Source of the DNA: an uncultured Lachnospiraceae bacterium
Lineage (GTDB): Bacteria; Bacillota_A; Clostridia; Lachnospirales; Lachnospiraceae
Length of the DNA stretch: 22,136 bases
NCBI GenBank assembly: GCA_947175285.1
Contig: CAMWMM010000020.1
Coordinates: 1-22,136, forward strand
Direction of reading: 5' to 3'
Shown: one piece after another, positions 13,625 to 22,136 of the stretch
Layout: the number at the start of each line of letters is the position of its first letter
Numbering within the stretch: the stretch's first letter is position 1
Notes under the pieces: model-generated
The model's input: only the letters and a program-made list of their open reading frames with translations
Database searches by the model: none
What the model was told of the DNA's origin: nothing
Position numbers and translations under genes: made by a program

Positions 13625-14226
13625 GTTTTCTCAAGAACATCAATCGCTCTTTCATTTTCCTCCTGGCAATATGCAAGAATCTCTTTTTCCCCTTTATTTG
13701 CTACGACGGTTGTGTCTGCCCCAAGCTGTACAAAACAAATATAATTTTCTATCGTTTCCATTCGGGATGCTGATGCCTTACCGTAATTTTGCGGATATTG
13801 TTTATTCTCCTCAATCAGACGGCTTCGGTATTCTTCCAACGCCTGCTCTACAACACCGACACAATCCTCCTTGGCACGCACAATAATCATAGTGTCAATG
13901 TTGGCTTGCAGACTCGGTTCCTCAGCCAGAAACTCTATATACATATCCTGCGTAATCCCTGTTTTCGCCTCCAGTTCCTCTTCCGATAAAGAAACTTCCG
14001 GCCAGTAATTTTCGCCTAACTCTTCTTTCACGCTCTCCCGAAGTTTGGATAGTGCCGGAAGCTTTCGCTCTGACACCATCGTCGGTACATCTTCTTCGAC
14101 AGCCTGAACACTGCTTTTTCGTCCGTTTTCTACCAACTCGTCCATTGGTGCATTTTCTCCGCAGCCTGTCAGCATACATAAAATTAAATGTACTGTAAAC
14201 ACTATAACTATTAATTTTTTCTTCAT
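13612..14226 (-). CDS. DUF4358-like lipoprotein
   Basis: This 204-residue surface lipoprotein has a basic, hydrophobic signal (MKKKLIVIVFTVHLIL) ending in a lipobox LTGC, with the lipidated cysteine at residue 22. The mature part resembles DUF4358: an ELGENYWPEVSLSEEELE region, GITQDMYIEF, then DTMIIVRAKEDCVGVVEQAL and a YGKASASRMETIENYICFVQ segment. Lachnospiraceae often carry such lipoproteins beside MBOAT and SGNH-type genes, as here, where that operon diverges from the same region, so a role with surface-polymer acylation is plausible but unproven. The ATG at 14226 is chosen because AAGGAG lies about 11 nt upstream and the signal peptide begins there; the frame opens at 14259. Confidence 0.88.
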   Translation of the reverse strand: MKKKLIVIVFTVHLILCMLTGCGENAPMDELVENGRKSSVQAVEEDVPTMVSERKLPALSKLRESVKEELGENYWPEVSLSEEELEAKTGITQDMYIEFLAEEPSLQANIDTMIIVRAKEDCVGVVEQALEEYRSRLIEENKQYPQNYGKASASRMETIENYICFVQLGADTTVVANKGEKEILAYCQEENERAIDVLEKTILR

Positions 14227-14258
14227 AATAATAACCACTCCTTTCTTTCTATTATCCA

Positions 14259-14294
14259 TTGTAACCCTTTTCAGAATTTGGTATACTATACCAA
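14259..14294 (+). promoter_or_regulatory. Promoter of the MBOAT operon with a 17-bp perfect palindrome
   Basis: TTGTAA (14259-14264) and TATACT (14282-14287) are 17 nt apart and face the MBOAT gene. The -10 lies inside a perfect 17-bp palindrome, TTGGTATA-C-TATACCAA (14278-14294), whose other strand offers TATAGT as a -10 for the divergent lipoprotein gene. A dimeric repressor here could control both operons. Confidence 0.65.
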
Positions 14295-14321
14295 GTTCAA
14301 CAAATTATATTCGGAGTTATT

Positions 14322-15899
14322 ATGCTGTTTAATTCTTTTTTATTTATTTTTATATTCCTGCCGCTTACTTTGCTTGGCTGGTATGGATTAAATTATTGTA
14401 AACGTTTTGAACTGGCTAAGGTTTTCTTAGCCGGTATGTCTTTATGGTTTTACGGCTACTTTAATTTCTATTATCTTGCAATTATTTTAGTCAGTATTGC
14501 CGTAAACTATCTGTTAAGTTTTCTGCTCTCCCTTGTAAATGCAAAATTTACCGCCGCACACCCTCGCGGCATTCGCCAACTGTCCGTACAAGCACGACCG
14601 CTTGGCTCATTGCTCGCGGGAATGAAATTGTGCAATCACATTGGTTTACTGATTGGAATCATCTTTAATCTGGGGCTGCTTTTTTATTTTAAATACTATG
14701 ACTTTTTTGTTGAAAACTTAAATTATGCGTTTCATGCGGATTTTACACTGAAACATATTCTTTTACCGCTTGGCATCAGCTTTTTCACATTCCAGCAGCT
14801 CTCTTTTATCATAGACCGCTGTCTGGGAAGAGCGGAGCATTATTCCTTTATCAATTACATTACTTTCGTTACTTTTTTCCCGCAGTTAATTGCGGGTCCG
14901 ATTGTTTTATATAAAGAAATGATTCCCCAGTTTGAAGACACGAAAAACCGCAGCTTCAATGCGCAGAATTTTTCGCAGGGCATCGTTTTATTTGTTCTTG
15001 GTCTTGCCAAAAAAGTGCTTCTTGCCGATGTATTTGCTTTAGCGGTCAACTACGGTTTTGCACAGACTTTCAGTTTGGACACGCCCTCTACCATCCTTGT
15101 TATTTTATCCTACACATTTGAAATTTATTTTGACTTCAGCGGGTATTCCGATATGGCGCTGGGACTTGGCAGAATGTTCAATATAATGCTTCCCGTCAAC
15201 TTCAATTCACCTTATCTGGCATGTTCCGTCAAAGAGTTATGGCAGAGATGGCATATCACTTTATCACGCTTCTTTATTACTTATGTTTATATTCCGCTTG
15301 GCGGCAGCAAAAAGGGAAAGCTGCGAACGATTTTCAATACCATCATTGTCTTTTTTTTAAGCGGACTCTGGCATGGCGCCGCATGGACTTATATTACATG
15401 GGGTACCATGCAGGGACTTCTTGTTGTCTGGGATAACCTTGGTATTGTCGGCATAAAGGGCAGAGAAGAAAAACGTCCGGCAAAATTCCACATTCCCGCG
15501 TGGCTTGGCTGGATTTGTACTTTTACGTTCTTTAACCTTTCTCTCTTTTTCTTTCGAAGCCAGAGTATGGCGGGCGCGCTGCAGATGTTCAAAAACTTAG
15601 GCGCGCTGAATTATACCGGAAAAATGTTTGATGTGGCATCTACTCTGTCGATTCCTGAATTTTACATGATAGAAGAAGCTATCAGTATCTTTGCTCCCGA
15701 CATGGTCAGATATGCTTGTTTGGTTCTTTTACTTTTTTATCTTGGATTTTCATTCTTTTTGATTTCCGGAAAGAATGCTTTACAGATTGCTACGGATGGG
15801 AAAATGTCTTCCAAAAAGTGCTGGATGGTTTCTATTCTCTTTGTATGGTGCATTATTTCCCTTTCACAGGTCAGTACCTTTTTATATTTTAACTTTTAG
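14322..15899 (+). CDS. MBOAT-family O-acyltransferase (AlgI/DltB/PatA-like)
   Basis: This 525-residue polytopic protein of the MBOAT family transfers acyl groups, usually acetyl, across the membrane onto surface polymers. The family core is visible: LPLGISFFTFQQLSFIIDR, then FPQLIAGPIVLY, a YFDFSGYSDMALGLGRM segment, and the catalytic His in SGLWHGAAWTYITWG at about residue 351. About ten or more hydrophobic segments are spread along the chain. CGGAG lies 5 nt before the ATG. The SGNH-type gene begins 5 nt after its stop, matching two-component acylation systems in which an MBOAT exports the acyl group and an SGNH enzyme attaches it. The acceptor polymer (wall polysaccharide, teichoic acid or peptidoglycan) cannot be told. 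Confidence 0.95.
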   Translation: MLFNSFLFIFIFLPLTLLGWYGLNYCKRFELAKVFLAGMSLWFYGYFNFYYLAIILVSIAVNYLLSFLLSLVNAKFTAAHPRGIRQLSVQARPLGSLLAGMKLCNHIGLLIGIIFNLGLLFYFKYYDFFVENLNYAFHADFTLKHILLPLGISFFTFQQLSFIIDRCLGRAEHYSFINYITFVTFFPQLIAGPIVLYKEMIPQFEDTKNRSFNAQNFSQGIVLFVLGLAKKVLLADVFALAVNYGFAQTFSLDTPSTILVILSYTFEIYFDFSGYSDMALGLGRMFNIMLPVNFNSPYLACSVKELWQRWHITLSRFFITYVYIPLGGSKKGKLRTIFNTIIVFFLSGLWHGAAWTYITWGTMQGLLVVWDNLGIVGIKGREEKRPAKFHIPAWLGWICTFTFFNLSLFFFRSQSMAGALQMFKNLGALNYTGKMFDVASTLSIPEFYMIEEAISIFAPDMVRYACLVLLLFYLGFSFFLISGKNALQIATDGKMSSKKCWMVSILFVWCIISLSQVSTFLYFNF

Positions 15900-15904
15900 A
15901 AAGA

Positions 15905-16978
15905 ATGGTCATTTACATGGAACAGAAATTTATTAAATCATTTTTCATAAGAACAATCAGCTTATTGGGCATTCTTATTGCGCTTGTTGTGATATTTGAC
16001 CCTTTTTACCAGTATCATAAGCCTCTGCCCGGATTAAAGAGTGTTCTGACGGATAAGGAATACCAATGCATCGGCACGCTGCGGACTTATGATTATGACA
16101 GCCTGATTGTGGGTTCATCTGTCTGTGAAAATTATAACAACCACTGGTTTGACGAAGGATTTGGCTGCACTGCAATAAAAGCAATACGCTCCTATGGCGC
16201 AACGGCGGATTTATGTTATTTATTAGACATTGCTTATCAATATCAGGATTTAAAATATGTATTTTATAACATTGACCCGTCTTCCCTTTCCGCGGATACA
16301 AATACAACTTATGAATCTACCGGATGCCCGATGTATTTATACGATACTAATTATTTAAATGATTACTCCTATGTCTTAAATAAAGATGTGATTATGAAAA
16401 AAATACCTTATATGTTAGCTTTTTCCATGAAGGGCGATTATGACGAAGGAAACTCTTATAACTGGGCACAGTGGAAATATTTCGGCGCCGATTTGGCTAC
16501 AGGTATGTATAACAGACGTTCTTCTGTTAACAAAATGTATGACGGAAAAAGTTATTATGAAAAAGAATTCGAGGGAAATATTGCGCTTTTGGAAAGACAG
16601 GTCACTGCGCATCCGGAAACAACGTTTAAATTCTTTTTCCCGCCTTATTCCATGCTTTGGTGGGACAGCGCATACCGCAGCGGAGAGCGGGATTCTTATC
16701 TCTATAAAGAAGAACAGGCGATAGCCGCCCTACTGGAATACGACAACGTAGAAATTTACTATTATCAGAATGAAGAAGAAATCATTACTAATCTGGATAA
16801 TTATATGGATATCATTCATTTTTCCAAGGATATCAATCAACTCATTTGTGAAAAAATGATTGCAGGAGAAGGCAGATTGACAAAAGAAAATTATAAAGAA
16901 CAAATTCAGGATATGTATAATTTCTCGGAGAAAATTGTAACAGAATATATTTTAGAATATTATCCTGAGAAAAATTAG
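15905..16978 (+). CDS. Membrane-anchored SGNH-type partner of the MBOAT acyltransferase
   Basis: This protein of about 357 residues has one N-terminal helix (about 12-31) and an outside domain. The nucleophile region is IVGSSV (Ser71/72) and the catalytic pair DIIH (D302, H305) is near the C-terminus, the GDSL/SGNH pattern seen in DltD/AlgX/DHHW-like acyltransferase partners. Aromatic and Asn-rich stretches in the middle fit a polysaccharide-facing domain. It lies 5 nt after the MBOAT gene and should attach acyl groups to a surface polymer. Neither the ATG at 15905 nor that at 15917 has a good SD, so translation may be coupled to the MBOAT gene. Confidence 0.85.
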   Translation: MVIYMEQKFIKSFFIRTISLLGILIALVVIFDPFYQYHKPLPGLKSVLTDKEYQCIGTLRTYDYDSLIVGSSVCENYNNHWFDEGFGCTAIKAIRSYGATADLCYLLDIAYQYQDLKYVFYNIDPSSLSADTNTTYESTGCPMYLYDTNYLNDYSYVLNKDVIMKKIPYMLAFSMKGDYDEGNSYNWAQWKYFGADLATGMYNRRSSVNKMYDGKSYYEKEFEGNIALLERQVTAHPETTFKFFFPPYSMLWWDSAYRSGERDSYLYKEEQAIAALLEYDNVEIYYYQNEEEIITNLDNYMDIIHFSKDINQLICEKMIAGEGRLTKENYKEQIQDMYNFSEKIVTEYILEYYPEKN

Positions 16979-16997
16979 GGAAAGAGAGGGTATTGTA

Positions 16998-17759
16998 ATG
17001 AAACTGATTTCATGGAATGTAAACGGATTAAGAGCCTGTATGGGAAAAGGATTTTTGGATTTTTTTCAGGCGGAGGACGCCGACATCTTTTGTTTACAGG
17101 AGACAAAATTACAGGAAGGACAAATTCAACTGGAACTGCCCGGATATCATCAATACTGGAACTATGCCGAAAAAAAGGGCTATTCCGGCACTGCCGTTTT
17201 TACGAAAGAAGAACCCCTTAACGTTACATACGGCATCGGCATCGAAGAACACGACCATGAAGGCCGTGTCATAACATTAGAATTTCCGGCGTTTTATATG
17301 GTAACTGTTTATACCCCAAATTCCCAGCGTGAACTCACCAGATTAGCATACCGCATGAAATGGGAAGATGATTTTCTTACTTACCTCAAAACATTGGAAC
17401 AGAAAAAACCTGTTATTTTCTGTGGTGACTTAAATGTAGCACATCAGGAAATTGATTTAAAAAATCCAAAAACCAATCGGAAAAACGCCGGCTTTACGGA
17501 TGAGGAACGCGCTAAATTTACAGCTATCACCCAGTCGGGTTTTGTCGATACTTTCCGCTATTTTTACCCTGACTTGGAAAATGCTTATTCATGGTGGTCT
17601 TACCAGTTCCATGCAAGGGAAAAAAATGTAGGATGGCGTATTGACTATTTTGTTGTATCCGAATCCCTGAAAGATTCTTTAAAAGATGCTCTTATCTATA
17701 AGGATATTATGGGTTCCGACCACTGCCCGGTCGGACTATTGATAAATCCGAATAAATAG
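16998..17759 (+). CDS. Exodeoxyribonuclease III / AP endonuclease
   Basis: This 253-residue enzyme of the ExoIII/Ape1 family cuts DNA at abasic sites and degrades 3' ends in base-excision repair. Active-site residues are all visible: N7 (WNVNG), E35 (QETK), Y105 (TVYTPNS), D144/N146 (GDLNVAH), D216 in WRIDYF, and D241/H242 (GSDHCP). Length is normal. AGAGAGG lies about 9 nt before the ATG. It follows the SGNH gene by 19 nt with no terminator, so it shares the MBOAT transcript although its function is unrelated. It converges on the permease gene at 17777 with only 17 nt between stops. Confidence 0.96.
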   Translation: MKLISWNVNGLRACMGKGFLDFFQAEDADIFCLQETKLQEGQIQLELPGYHQYWNYAEKKGYSGTAVFTKEEPLNVTYGIGIEEHDHEGRVITLEFPAFYMVTVYTPNSQRELTRLAYRMKWEDDFLTYLKTLEQKKPVIFCGDLNVAHQEIDLKNPKTNRKNAGFTDEERAKFTAITQSGFVDTFRYFYPDLENAYSWWSYQFHAREKNVGWRIDYFVVSESLKDSLKDALIYKDIMGSDHCPVGLLINPNK

Positions 17760-17776
17760 TTTTTACAAATACTGAC

Positions 17777-18892
17777 TTAAACAACCTGCTGCCCTTTATA
17801 CTTTCGATACGCTGTAACAACACATAAGAGGGAAACTGCAATGGAAATCATTACCGTTATCATCCAAACATTGTAAATATCTTCGATACAACGGTTAATC
17901 GCCATAAAAACAGGTGCAGCATATAAAATTCGGGCAATTCTGTGAAGCAGTCCCTCCACGTCTGTAAACATTGCCACCAGAACAGGCGCACTGTAGCAAA
18001 CCGCAGATAAAACCACTGCATGAAAAACGCTTTTTTGATACGCTGATACACATATTGTAATAAAGCATAAGGAAATCATGCCGAAAAAACTAAGCACTGC
18101 TGCCAGCAGAATATAATATCCCATCGGTATCATCGTCTCCGGCCAGTCCGGAAAAAGATGCCAAGTAACCATACCGTTATAACAGTGAAGACCGTCAAAA
18201 CCATAAACAACGCCGCATAATAATAAGTCCAGAAAAAAGATAGCGGACCAGACACCGACTGCTACTGATATCGCTGCCAGAACTTTTGCATGTATATCAT
18301 TTTCTTTCCCTTCTTTTGTTGTAAATAATAACGGCAGCATTTTCGTCTGTCCTTCATTTGCAAAAACACCGGAAAGAATACATAAGATAAAAATACCGCC
18401 CGTCACCATTCCATATGACAGCACTTCGAGAAAAGCACTCCAACCATGATAATATTCCAATATCACTTCTTTGCCGGTATATTCCATGACTCCTCCGATA
18501 TCCGTATCGGCAACCGGATAGACTTCCGTCGCTACGCGGTAGTCATTCCAAGTATTCACATAGCCGTTTGAGAAATAGTCTTCAACAAACTGACTTAAAA
18601 AATTAGCGTCCCGAAAATAATTCCATCCCGGTTCTATTTTCGACGGAAAACCATATTTTTCTACAATTCGTTCTACTTTCTCATCTGTGACAGCACCTTT
18701 AAACTCTTCTGTAATTTCTCTGTTTATCTGCACAGCACGATAGCCCGTATAGCGCACCCCGTCAATCGTTGCCTCCTCGTCCATAAGCTGAATCATAAAG
18801 GCAATAAGCATGATGGCAATGACACAAACTGACCCAATCACAAAAAATTTTTTATGACAGATTTTGTATAGTTCCATTTTATATAATCTCAT
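17777..18892 (-). CDS. ABC-2-type permease, second copy of a tandem pair
   Basis: This 371-residue membrane protein is a paralogue of the gene directly upstream. It begins MRLYKMELYKICHKK, has a helix (about 17-34), an outside domain (about 35-165) with EEFKGAVTDEKVERIVEKYGFP, then about five helices, and a shared FANEGQTKMLPLLFTTKEG loop after the second helix. That layout fits ABC-2 exporter permeases such as those of bacteriocin or lantibiotic immunity systems. The ATG at 18892 matches the paralogue's start; an extension to a GTG at 18994 adds 34 codons with no SD and is rejected. With its partner and the ATPase at 20139 it could form a heterodimeric transporter. Substrate unknown. Confidence 0.85.
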   Translation of the reverse strand: MRLYKMELYKICHKKFFVIGSVCVIAIMLIAFMIQLMDEEATIDGVRYTGYRAVQINREITEEFKGAVTDEKVERIVEKYGFPSKIEPGWNYFRDANFLSQFVEDYFSNGYVNTWNDYRVATEVYPVADTDIGGVMEYTGKEVILEYYHGWSAFLEVLSYGMVTGGIFILCILSGVFANEGQTKMLPLLFTTKEGKENDIHAKVLAAISVAVGVWSAIFFLDLLLCGVVYGFDGLHCYNGMVTWHLFPDWPETMIPMGYYILLAAVLSFFGMISLCFITICVSAYQKSVFHAVVLSAVCYSAPVLVAMFTDVEGLLHRIARILYAAPVFMAINRCIEDIYNVWMITVMISIAVSLLCVVTAYRKYKGQQVV

Positions 18893-18956
18893 CTTATATA
18901 TCCATCCTTTTCTCTCAACCTGCGACATTTGCTGCCGCAAGGCACAATATTCGCAA

Positions 18957-18972
18957 GACAAATACATTTGTC
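18957..18972. repeat. Inverted repeat between the two permease genes
   Basis: GACAAAT (18957-18963) and ATTTGTC (18966-18972) form a 7-bp inverted repeat with a 2-bp centre in the 91-bp gap between the permease genes. The centre is too short for a stable hairpin and no T-run follows, so a protein site is more likely than a terminator. Confidence 0.4.
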
Positions 18973-18983
18973 TGTGAAATAAT

Positions 18984-20117
18984 TTATTTTTCACACTTGT
19001 ATTTCCGGTATGCCATTACCGCATAGAAAATAATTCCTGCTGCCGATATGCATGCTAACAGCTTCCGGATTCCATAACAATCCCAAAGAGCATCATACCT
19101 GACTAAATAAATCGGCGAAGCATAAATAAGGCACAGAATAACAGAACGAATGATTCTGATTATCACCCCGCCTATATCAAAAATAGCAATAAACAGAAAA
19201 AATAAAACCGGTGCCATCCAGATAAGCGCAGCGCTTACCACTGCATGAAAGCAGCTTTGAAAGCGGGCGGAAAGATATATCGTGACAGAACATAATAGCA
19301 AAATGCCAAGCAGGGAACGAAACAGAGTAATTATCATATAACTGCCCACAGACAGCATTGTCATCGGTCTGTATATACTGACATTGGGAGTCAGTCCCGT
19401 CGTGCCAGCTATACAATTTAAACCGTCAAACCCATAAACTATACCGCATAGTACAAAATCAAGAGCAACGATTCCAAGCCATACTCCGGCTGCTACGGTA
19501 TATGCCGCTGCGATTTTAGCATAAATATCTTTTGCTTGACCCTCTTTTGTTGTAAATAAAAGAGGCAGCATTTTCGTCTGTCCTTCGTTGGCAAAGACGA
19601 TGGAAACGCCAAACAAAATTAAAATGCTCCCTATAACAAACCCAATCAGCGAAACCTCACAAAAAGTAAACCATCCTTCACTATATCCCAAAACTATTTC
19701 TTTTCCGGCAGCCGCTTTTCCTATTTCCGTATCGGCAATCGGATAAGCATGTGACGCCGTCTTGTAATTGTCCCAGCCATTATAATAGCCATCGGATAAA
19801 TATTTTTCTACCCATCCGTTCAGGAAATTGGCATCCCGATAATACCCATAATATTTTTCTACTTTTTGCGGAAATCCGTAGAGTTCCACGATTTTTTCCA
19901 CTTTTTCATCTGTAAGCACTCCTTTAAATTCTTCCGTAATCTGTCTGTTTACCTGCACTGCCTGATAACCATGGTATGTAATTCCGTCCACATAAGTCTC
20001 TTCTTCCCATACTTTCATCTGGAAAAAAAGAATAAATATACCTACCGTGCATCCGACTCCAATCATAAAAAGCTTTCTATGACAAAGCTTATATAATTCC
20101 ATTTTATATAAACGCAT
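18984..20117 (-). CDS. ABC-2-type permease, first copy of a tandem pair
   Basis: This 377-residue membrane protein is the closer of the two permeases to the ATPase gene. It starts MRLYKMELYKLCHRK, then a helix (about 17-34), an outside domain (about 35-165) including EEFKGVLTDEKVEKIVELYGFP and YRDANFLN, then about five to six helices with the FANEGQTKMLPLLFTTKEG loop. It has the same order as the copy downstream, and the most similar stretches are near-identical in DNA as well, so a fairly recent tandem duplication is likely. AAGGA lies about 8 nt before the ATG. It follows the ATPase gene by 21 nt and should form the membrane part of that exporter. Confidence 0.88.
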   Translation of the reverse strand: MRLYKMELYKLCHRKLFMIGVGCTVGIFILFFQMKVWEEETYVDGITYHGYQAVQVNRQITEEFKGVLTDEKVEKIVELYGFPQKVEKYYGYYRDANFLNGWVEKYLSDGYYNGWDNYKTASHAYPIADTEIGKAAAGKEIVLGYSEGWFTFCEVSLIGFVIGSILILFGVSIVFANEGQTKMLPLLFTTKEGQAKDIYAKIAAAYTVAAGVWLGIVALDFVLCGIVYGFDGLNCIAGTTGLTPNVSIYRPMTMLSVGSYMIITLFRSLLGILLLCSVTIYLSARFQSCFHAVVSAALIWMAPVLFFLFIAIFDIGGVIIRIIRSVILCLIYASPIYLVRYDALWDCYGIRKLLACISAAGIIFYAVMAYRKYKCEK

Positions 20118-20138
20118 TTCTATGTCCTTGCCCCCTTC

Positions 20139-21002
20139 TTAACTTTGTATATCATAAAGATAAATATCCTCTAACGTCACTTCCAACGGCTCTGCCTCCG
20201 GAATGGGTTTTTCCTTTGATACGATACGAAGTTCCACTTTATCTCCCTGATTCTTCAAATTACTCACAATATACCGTTCGTTTAACTCCATTGCTTCTTT
20301 TTCCGGCACGAGGCATTTCCATACGCAGTTTCTAACTTCTTCCGCCAATTCGTCCTCTGTTCCGGTTCTTATCATTTTTCCGTTTTTCATAATCATGATA
20401 CTGTCGGCAATATATTCCACATCCGAAACAATATGGGTTGATAAAATAATAATCCTGTTCTTTCCAAGAGAACTGATAATATTTCGAAACCGTACTCTTT
20501 CTTTCGGATCTAAGCCGGAGGTCGGCTCATCTAAAATCAAAATCTCCGGATTATTTAAAAGTGCCTGCGCAATGCCAATCCGACGAATCATTCCGCCGGA
20601 AAAAGTTTTCAGTTTTTTATCTTTTACTGCGGTTAAATCCACTATTTCCAACAGCTCGTCAATCTTATTTTTGGCATATTCTTCCGGAATCGCTTTTAAT
20701 GCCGCCATGTAATGTAAAAAGCGGTATGCGCTGAAATCTTCATAATATCCAAAATCCTGCGGCAGATATCCTAAGAGACTCCGAAAAGCCCCCCCCATCT
20801 CCTGTATTCTCATACCGTCACACAAAATACTTCCCTGTGTGGGTTCCAGTATTCCGCAAATCATTCTCATAAGCGTTGTTTTACCCGCGCCGTTTTCTCC
20901 TAACAGACCATATATTCCATGTTGTAAACAAACGCTTATATCCTTAACAGCCATTTTCTCCTTAAATGATTTTTGAACATTTACAAGTTCTAATTCGTGC
21001 AT
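20139..21002 (-). CDS. ABC transporter ATP-binding protein
   Basis: This 287-residue ATPase energises the downstream permease pair. It has Walker A (GENGAGKTT, about 36-44), the Q-loop YLPQDFGYY, the signature FSGGMIRRIGIAQAL, Walker B and D-loop (ILILDEPTSGLD) and the switch His in STHIVSD, the arrangement of CcmA/drug- and bacteriocin-export ATPases. A C-terminal extension (about 215-287) carries no motif I recognise. The ATG at 21002 follows GAGGGG by 7 nt and overlaps the preceding membrane gene by 13 nt. An 8-C run at 20789-20796 lies in the gene, but the frame through it is intact. Confidence 0.94.
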   Translation of the reverse strand: MHELELVNVQKSFKEKMAVKDISVCLQHGIYGLLGENGAGKTTLMRMICGILEPTQGSILCDGMRIQEMGGAFRSLLGYLPQDFGYYEDFSAYRFLHYMAALKAIPEEYAKNKIDELLEIVDLTAVKDKKLKTFSGGMIRRIGIAQALLNNPEILILDEPTSGLDPKERVRFRNIISSLGKNRIIILSTHIVSDVEYIADSIMIMKNGKMIRTGTEDELAEEVRNCVWKCLVPEKEAMELNERYIVSNLKNQGDKVELRIVSKEKPIPEAEPLEVTLEDIYLYDIQS

Positions 21003-21739
21003 ATCATGTCCCCTCTTTCCATACCTTTAAATAAAGTTTTCACTTGTATTCCCAAAAACAAAAGTCCGATGATAAAGGCAATACACCATACGGCAAATGC
21101 GGTAATCCTGTATAATTCCGGTATCGACGCAATGATAAGATAGAAAATAATAGAAAAAACACCAACCATAACAAGAAGATATGTGTTTTTCCGTCCGGCT
21201 TCTGTCAAAAGTACCCGCAGGCAGCAGCACTGTGTCATCACAAACGGCACTAACAGATAAAGCCCGACCTGTAGTAAATTAATTTTCCACTGTATCCCTA
21301 TAAAAAAGATAGAAAGCAGTAAAAAAGTAAGATTAATGATACCGGATAATACCATATGAAGCGCTACTATCTGCTTGACATTGAAATAACAGCTTTCGCT
21401 CAGTTCCGCAATACCCGAAGAAAAAATGCGTCCGGTCTGTGCAATGGAAACAATACCCATAACGCCGGATAACACCATGGAAAACAAGATCATATCTTCT
21501 TTTGATGCCCCCTGACAGCTCATGATAACACCTACTGCAGAAAGTACCGTACAAAGCAGCGCATGAATCACCATGACAGATTTATCCATATAGCGTATCT
21601 GCCCTTTTAAAATCAGCTTTCTGCTGTTCAATATACCAATCTGCTTTTCCGAAATCTCTTTTTGCAGGATAAGCATTGTTTCTGCTTTTCTTTTTTCATC
21701 AATTCTGATATCCGGTTTTTGTATCCTTTTAATTACCAT
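20990..21739 (-). CDS. Six-helix membrane protein of the ECF-ABC operon
   Basis: This 249-residue protein has a charged, probably helical cytoplasmic N-terminus (about 1-50) followed by six hydrophobic segments (about 52-232) and a short tail. I do not recognise a named family. Its place between an ECF sigma gene and an ABC ATPase gene suggests either a third permease subunit or a membrane anti-sigma factor that holds the sigma factor with its N-terminal tail; no zinc-binding HxxxCxxC motif is present, so it is not a ZAS-type anti-sigma. The ATG at 21739 has GGAGG 9 nt upstream, overlapping the sigma gene by 11 nt, and its 3' end overlaps the ATPase gene, indicating coupled translation. Confidence 0.82.
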   Translation of the reverse strand: MVIKRIQKPDIRIDEKRKAETMLILQKEISEKQIGILNSRKLILKGQIRYMDKSVMVIHALLCTVLSAVGVIMSCQGASKEDMILFSMVLSGVMGIVSIAQTGRIFSSGIAELSESCYFNVKQIVALHMVLSGIINLTFLLLSIFFIGIQWKINLLQVGLYLLVPFVMTQCCCLRVLLTEAGRKNTYLLVMVGVFSIIFYLIIASIPELYRITAFAVWCIAFIIGLLFLGIQVKTLFKGMERGDMICTN

Positions 21740-22136
21740 GCATTTCTGCCTCCATAATTTTTCTTAATCTTTTCAGTCCAAGATGATAACGTGATTTCAC
21801 TGTCGATAAGTTACAGCCAAGCATTTTAGCAATTTCCATGAACTTAAATTCTTCATAAATTCTAAGGACAATTACTTCCCTTTGTTCGGCGGAAATCTTT
21901 AAAAGCGCCTGTTCTATTAACAGTCCGTTCTCAATGCCATTTATCTGCATATCATCTTTTCCCGCGTCCGCAATTTCCTCAATTCGGATGCTGTCTTTTT
22001 TATGCCGGAAAAAATCATAGCATAAGTTGCGCGCAATAATCAGAAGATACCCTTTCAAATTTTTATATTGATAGGAATCAACATATCTTATAAATTTCAG
22101 GAATACCTCCTGTGTAATATCATAAGAGTCCGTCTC
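21729..22136 (-). CDS. ECF-family RNA polymerase sigma factor, 5' end outside window
   Basis: The frame is open from the window edge to the stop at 21729, giving 135 residues of the C-terminal part. Region 2 is visible (DITQEVFLKF, then YLLIIARNLCYDFFRHKK for 2.3-2.4), followed by a linker and region 4 (QALLKISAEQREVIVLRIYE, then MEIAKMLGCNLSTVKSRYHL helix-turn-helix). It should direct transcription from its own target promoters, probably including this operon. The next gene overlaps it by 11 nt. Confidence 0.92.
   Translation of the reverse strand, partial: ETDSYDITQEVFLKFIRYVDSYQYKNLKGYLLIIARNLCYDFFRHKKDSIRIEEIADAGKDDMQINGIENGLLIEQALLKISAEQREVIVLRIYEEFKFMEIAKMLGCNLSTVKSRYHLGLKRLRKIMEAEMHGN

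Noticed and set aside
18893..18994. N-terminal extension of the second permease to a GTG at 18994 (405 residues)
   Set aside because: No SD precedes the GTG, and the paralogue begins at the MRLYKMELYK segment corresponding to the ATG at 18892.
20789..20796. Run of eight C in the ABC ATPase gene as a possible frameshift
   Set aside because: The frame and all ABC motifs continue correctly on both sides of the run.

Overview
The window looks like chromosomal DNA of a low-GC anaerobic Firmicute, most likely Lachnospiraceae or a close clostridial relative. This rests on AGGAGG-type ribosome binding sites, sigma-A promoters of the TTGACA-17-TATAAT type, a YtrA-type GntR regulator with its ABC ATPase, intramembrane-type sensor kinases beside FtsX transporters, a DUF4358-like lipoprotein beside an MBOAT/SGNH pair, and a TIGR03905-like TSCPD protein. 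No rRNA, tRNA, CRISPR array, complete insertion sequence or phage gene was seen.

Left part (1-3871). A minus-strand operon of a YtrA-like GntR repressor and an ABC ATPase (cut by the window edge) starts from a strong promoter whose spacer carries 10-bp-periodic repeats. Diverging from it is the most notable locus: a consensus promoter, a short structured RNA of about 65 nt ending in an intrinsic terminator, and immediately downstream an AT-rich Abi_2/AbiF-type gene with an RX4H HEPN motif. This resembles the abiF-RNA/AbiF type of phage-defence or toxin-antitoxin-like locus. The abi stop codon overlaps the start of an OmpR-family response regulator, which overlaps its histidine kinase in turn.

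Middle (3852-8690). A CLC-F-type fluoride/chloride transporter gene lies on the opposite strand between the two-component system and a MacB/FtsX-type ABC transporter (ATPase plus 877-residue permease) that the two-component system probably controls. A bidirectional terminator closes this block.

Cell-wall block (8691-10616). A minus-strand operon encodes a TSCPD-domain protein, MurG, and a small zinc-knuckle protein resembling a transposase fragment, the last one coupled to murG by a 4-nt overlap. Opposite it is an unrecognised membrane protein with its own promoter.

Small-gene block (11353-14226). On the minus strand are a CPBP intramembrane protease co-transcribed with a membrane-anchored XRE regulator, a DUF2625-like protein, a 77-residue protein of unknown function, and a DUF4358-like lipoprotein. 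From the intergenic region upstream of the lipoprotein a plus-strand operon diverges: MBOAT O-acyltransferase, SGNH-type partner, and exonuclease III.

Right end (17777-22136). A minus-strand operon in overlapping order encodes an ECF sigma factor (cut by the window edge), a six-helix membrane protein, an ABC ATPase, and two tandemly duplicated ABC-2-type permeases. It looks like a self-contained ECF-controlled transporter module.
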